DNA of 9,838 bases, taken from contig JAUWZT010000138.1 in the NCBI GenBank assembly GCA_030615145.1, positions 1 through 9,838 of the forward strand. Direction: 5' to 3'. The first letter of the stretch is position 1; each line of letters opens with the position of its first letter. Made by a program: the position numbers and the translations under genes. Source of the DNA: Promethearchaeota archaeon (GTDB taxonomy: Archaea; Asgardarchaeota; Lokiarchaeia; Sigyniarchaeales; SOKP01). The notes under the pieces are model-generated. The model had not been told where the DNA came from. It did not search any database and saw only the letters and a list, made by a program, of their open reading frames with translations. Shown here in pieces: positions 6,568 through 9,838 of the stretch.

Positions 6568-8169
6568 TTAAAAATTTAATACAAAATTATAGCCTGTTAA
6601 TTCGAAATAAATAGGGGAAAATAAATTAATTGTGTTATAAAATTCTTTATCTGTAATTTGAAACGGTTTAGCATAAATAATTTCCTCAACTTTTTGTATA
6701 AAGGGATAAATTGTGGTTGGAGATAACTTTAAATTTTTAACAGAAATTATAGCAAAATCTCTTATAGTTTCATTATCACTTCGGGTTCTTCCAAACTTAG
6801 CATTTATTAAATCCATATAAATTGCGTTAAAAAGGTAGGATAATGATTCTTCTAATCTTCCTGTATCCTTAAGAATTTTCAGATTAATTATTTTACTTTC
6901 AAGAGGTAAATCTACAACTTTAGAGAGTTTATCTTGTTTCTTATAGTAATAAATACCATATCCAATTAATCCACCAATAACTGCAATTAAAATCGGGATG
7001 AAAACCATAAAAAAATCTAAAAAGGGAACGGGTGTTGGGTCAGGTGTAGGAAGGGGAGTAATAACTGCAGTTATATTGATATAAGTTTCACTATAAAGAA
7101 CTAAACCTGCTGTATTCATTAAATCAATTATTATAGATTTATATCCTATTCCACTTTGAACTGTGAAATTATATGTAAATTCTCCATTAATATCTGTAGT
7201 CATAGTACTAATATAGTTTCCGTCATAAAAAATCCTAATAGTTCTATCAAATATTTTGAAGCTGCTATTTGATTTTGAAACGAGTTGTCCCGAAATAGTG
7301 ATTTGATCTCCCATTGTTGCATTAGCAATAGTATTCCAAATACATGTTATATTCCTAAAAAGTTTTATTTGTGATATCGCTTTTTTGGTATAATTAATAT
7401 AAGGAAAATTACCAGAATAGCTTAAATTTAAATTTATTGCATTAGAAAAGGCATCAGTTGGAATTAGCAATCCTTCAATAAATGAACCATCAATTGAACT
7501 TGTAAAAAAAGAATTAATCGGCCATATATTTGAATCGTTATACCATTGATAATTAATTTGAGCATTAGGAATACCGTTACCAGCATCATCCCTTAAGTAT
7601 CCATCCACACTAAAAGCTTCTCCAGGAATGTAAGGAGAATCTAAGTAATTCACATCAAAAAATGATGTTGCACTAACATTAATATTAAAAAAATTATTTG
7701 AAATAATGTCATCCTCACCAAAATCGTCAGTCGTTACTACCTCAATTTTATGACTTGTATAGATATCTAAGGTGTAAGGAATTTGATAATTAATTTGAAA
7801 TTCTCCAAATGAATTTGATATTGCTGTGAAATTGTTATCTAAAATACCATCAACAACAATTGAAACATTAATATTTGAAATGTTGTTATATGGAGGAGGT
7901 GGTGGAATTGGTTCATAAATTTTACCTTGAATAGGAATGATGGAATTATGGTAATGACGAGTGTTATTTATCTCATAATTTGTTAAGTTTATTACTCCTA
8001 TTAAAGAGGATTTTTTAGGATAATTATCATCATAAATAGTTGATTGTTCTACATTACTCTTTCTATTTATAATAGTGAATCCTGTGAAGGTTGCAGAGAT
8101 TAAAACAATAAAATAAATTATAATTGAAATAACTTTCAAACTCTTCTCTATTTTTTGCATAATTAACAT
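6568..8169 (-). CDS. Ig-like surface protein with transmembrane helix and cytosolic DUF4129-like domain
   Basis: The 533-residue protein is anchored at both ends of its ectodomain. An N-terminal signal-anchor or signal peptide (about 12-34) is followed by three beta-rich Ig-like/transthyretin-like repeats (about 74-165, 170-265, 272-368). Each repeat carries a small-residue turn near its end, such as NSFGEFQINY, SSIDGSFIEG and TDINGEFTYNF. A PT-rich stalk PLPTPDPTPVPF (372-383), a membrane helix (384-409) ending in YYYKKQ, and a cytosolic helical domain (about 421-525) follow. That domain has GRLEESLSYLF, ETIRDFAI and IYPFIQKVEEIIYA, and is paralogous to the small protein downstream. Fourteen N-x-S/T sequons were counted in the ectodomain, consistent with archaeal N-glycosylation. 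A polyproline run (PIPPPPPY, 88-94) sits in the first repeat. A start four codons later (ATG at 8160) is equally possible. By inference it is a receptor-like or scaffold surface protein signalling or docking to the MoxR machine. Confidence 0.85.
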   Translation of the reverse strand: MLIMQKIEKSLKVISIIIYFIVLISATFTGFTIINRKSNVEQSTIYDDNYPKKSSLIGVINLTNYEINNTRHYHNSIIPIQGKIYEPIPPPPPYNNISNINVSIVVDGILDNNFTAISNSFGEFQINYQIPYTLDIYTSHKIEVVTTDDFGEDDIISNNFFNINVSATSFFDVNYLDSPYIPGEAFSVDGYLRDDAGNGIPNAQINYQWYNDSNIWPINSFFTSSIDGSFIEGLLIPTDAFSNAINLNLSYSGNFPYINYTKKAISQIKLFRNITCIWNTIANATMGDQITISGQLVSKSNSSFKIFDRTIRIFYDGNYISTMTTDINGEFTYNFTVQSGIGYKSIIIDLMNTAGLVLYSETYINITAVITPLPTPDPTPVPFLDFFMVFIPILIAVIGGLIGYGIYYYKKQDKLSKVVDLPLESKIINLKILKDTGRLEESLSYLFNAIYMDLINAKFGRTRSDNETIRDFAIISVKNLKLSPTTIYPFIQKVEEIIYAKPFQITDKEFYNTINLFSPIYFELTGYNFVLNF

Positions 8170-8209
8170 TTATTCTTATTCTTTTATAACCATAATCCCT
8201 TTTTTAATA

Positions 8210-9838
8210 TTATAGATATTGTTCTTCGGATTGTTCTACATAATTAATGCCATTAACGATTGGATCAAAATACACCCATATTTCAGAATCAACTCTATTT
8301 GTGGGCCAATTTTCGATAGGATCTATATAAAGTGATACATTAAATCCCCCATATTGATCTGTGAACACAGTATCATTGTAAGATACTATACTTCCATCTA
8401 ATCTTTTTACAGTTAAATTTACAATCATCCCTGCTAAGGCTGTTCCATTGTCCCATGTTAAATTTCCAATTACATAGAGAGTATCAAGATTAACCCAATT
8501 ATCAGGATAAGAACTTTCATATTGTGTATAATAAGTATCTTGAATAATTACTACTCCAGCAGTAATGTTCAATGGTATTGGTAAACTACTATTATGGACC
8601 ATAAAATCATTCATCCAGATACCCGGAGCGTCTATTCCCCCAGTAAAAGTAATATTGATGTAATATTCTCCTTGTGGACAAGAAATATCAATTGAATTAA
8701 CAAATTCATAATAGCCATCATCATAAATTGTGAGAGTCTGAGATCCAATTAAATATATCGAAACATCATCATCTGTGCTATTAAACAATATTATATTAAG
8801 CCTTAATCCTCTTAAAAGTTCTCCACTTTCTTGAACTGTACCTGAAACTGTAAAGCTGGTACCTCCTCTTAAGACTGATTTCTTATTTGAATTGGCAAAA
8901 ATATTTGCAGTTTCATTTATTATTACATAAGTCGTATTGATAGTATTGTATGTACGGTATTGAACTCTGAATTTATTTAGTCCAGCACGAAGTCTAGGAT
9001 CATTACTTGAGATATTAAATTGTACGAATCCGTATGGTATTTCTGAATCAGTAAAATTATATTCTTGTAAAAGTATATCTGTAAAATCATTATAAAGTCT
9101 TACAACTTTATCTATTAATGGTATTGTGTGGAAGACCTGAACTTGAATATGAATTTCTTCTCCATATTCATATCGTTGGGGTGGATAAAAATCATCATAG
9201 AAGGGTACTGTCGGTTGCCCTTCTACAGCAAGACTTATATTAACATTTTCAGGATCAATAACTTTCAGTTGATTTAATAGAATCTTAGAAGTGCTTAAGT
9301 CAGATATAAAAAAGTTTTGTGGATAAGGATTATTCATTAAATGAAAATCACCATCGAAATCAAGTCTTAATGTATAATTACCAGCAGCAGTACTGGGTTG
9401 CACTCCCATATTAATAATATTAAATATTCCTGTAGTTTCAAAAAATGAAGGGTTTTCAGGATTTAAAAGATATGAATAATCTATCCCTCCTCTAAACATC
9501 TTTAAGAAAATCTCAGGATTATCTATAGGGACAATATTAAAAGGATCTATTAAACGACAATAAAGATCAAAATTTTCATTTAATCTGTCGATTTCACGTG
9601 GATCGGGTCCGGATATAATATCAAAATCGACAGTTTCATTCACTATGTAGTAAGAATAATTATATTTACTTCCCAGTTGTGCATATAACAATTGCGGACC
9701 AGGTTTTTTTGTATCTTGGATATTAGAAATAAATATTGATGCGTAACCATTTGAATCTGTATTATCAGAACCAAGAAAACTATTATTAGTATAATCATAA
9801 AATTCAATTAATTCACCAGAAAGCGGTGAACCATCAAC
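8210..9838 (-). CDS. Secreted multi-repeat Ig-like protein, N-terminus off window
   Basis: The frame is open to the right edge, giving 542 visible residues, so the TTG at 9691 is not the start. The upstream residues (beginning VDGSPLSGELIEFYDY, then TDSNGYASIF) form a typical Ig-like repeat with its conserved D-x-x-G-Y-A turn. About five beta-rich domains follow one another. Similar turns recur near the ends of domains, for example YDDGYYEFVNS and TDQYGGFNVSLY. Eighteen N-x-S/T sequons were counted by hand, and hydrophobic helices are absent. The protein ends in a Glu-rich EQSEEQYL with no C-terminal anchor, so it is either released, held by an N-terminal segment outside the window, or bound to its neighbour. 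It ends 40 nt before the next gene, whose ectodomain is of the same kind. Exact family cannot be named; Big/Invasin-like or adhesin-like repeats are possible. Confidence 0.8.
   Translation of the reverse strand, partial: VDGSPLSGELIEFYDYTNNSFLGSDNTDSNGYASIFISNIQDTKKPGPQLLYAQLGSKYNYSYYIVNETVDFDIISGPDPREIDRLNENFDLYCRLIDPFNIVPIDNPEIFLKMFRGGIDYSYLLNPENPSFFETTGIFNIINMGVQPSTAAGNYTLRLDFDGDFHLMNNPYPQNFFISDLSTSKILLNQLKVIDPENVNISLAVEGQPTVPFYDDFYPPQRYEYGEEIHIQVQVFHTIPLIDKVVRLYNDFTDILLQEYNFTDSEIPYGFVQFNISSNDPRLRAGLNKFRVQYRTYNTINTTYVIINETANIFANSNKKSVLRGGTSFTVSGTVQESGELLRGLRLNIILFNSTDDDVSIYLIGSQTLTIYDDGYYEFVNSIDISCPQGEYYINITFTGGIDAPGIWMNDFMVHNSSLPIPLNITAGVVIIQDTYYTQYESSYPDNWVNLDTLYVIGNLTWDNGTALAGMIVNLTVKRLDGSIVSYNDTVFTDQYGGFNVSLYIDPIENWPTNRVDSEIWVYFDPIVNGINYVEQSEEQYL

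Noticed and set aside
8170..8209. A frameshift splitting one long Ig-like protein into the two right-hand genes
   Set aside because: The downstream gene begins with its own signal-anchor segment, and further stops follow in the spacer, which fits two separate genes.
9689..9691. TTG at 9691 as the start of the right-hand Ig-like protein
   Set aside because: The frame stays open to 9838 and the upstream residues form a proper Ig-like repeat, so the gene continues past the edge.

Overview
The window looks like a piece of a low-GC archaeal genome. Three things point that way. There is the end of a CofD-type coenzyme F420 biosynthesis gene (F420 is common in archaea and actinobacteria). The surface proteins are secreted, built of Ig-like repeats, very rich in Asn and dense in N-glycosylation sequons. 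The start regions carry short GGTGAT/GAGG-type Shine-Dalgarno matches in very AT-rich spacers. An Asgard (Lokiarchaeia-like) source would fit, but no gene here proves the lineage, so this is a tentative reading.

Layout: positions 1-362 (+ strand) hold the 3' end of cofD, which meets the rest of the window tail to tail with a 9-nt gap. Everything else (372-9838) is one minus-strand array of seven genes, transcribed right to left. In order of transcription they are: a secreted multi-domain Ig-like protein that runs off the right edge; a signal-anchored protein with Ig-like repeats, a PT-rich stalk, a membrane helix and a cytosolic DUF4129-like helical domain; a small soluble protein consisting only of that helical domain; a membrane protein with a DUF4350-like extracytoplasmic domain; a MoxR-family AAA+ ATPase; a DUF58/vWA protein; and a polytopic membrane protein with a central cytosolic coiled-coil block.

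MoxR + DUF58 + DUF4350 + DUF4129 is a recurring archaeal and bacterial gene set of poorly known function, generally taken to be an AAA+ chaperone working with a vWA adaptor on membrane or envelope proteins. What stands out is that the DUF4129-like domain occurs twice in adjacent genes, once tethered beneath an Ig-like ectodomain and once free and Lys-rich. By eye the two copies are about 40% identical. No transglutaminase core, the usual partner of DUF4129 in TgpA-type proteins, is visible. A reasonable model is a cell-surface Ig module coupled through the membrane to a cytosolic MoxR/vWA machine. That is inference from gene order and domain layout.

No RNA genes, mobile elements, CRISPR arrays or long repeats were seen. 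No intergenic gap exceeds about 100 bases; the longest (4192-4282 and 6459-6567) are AT-rich and hold at most weak promoter or ribosome-binding signals.
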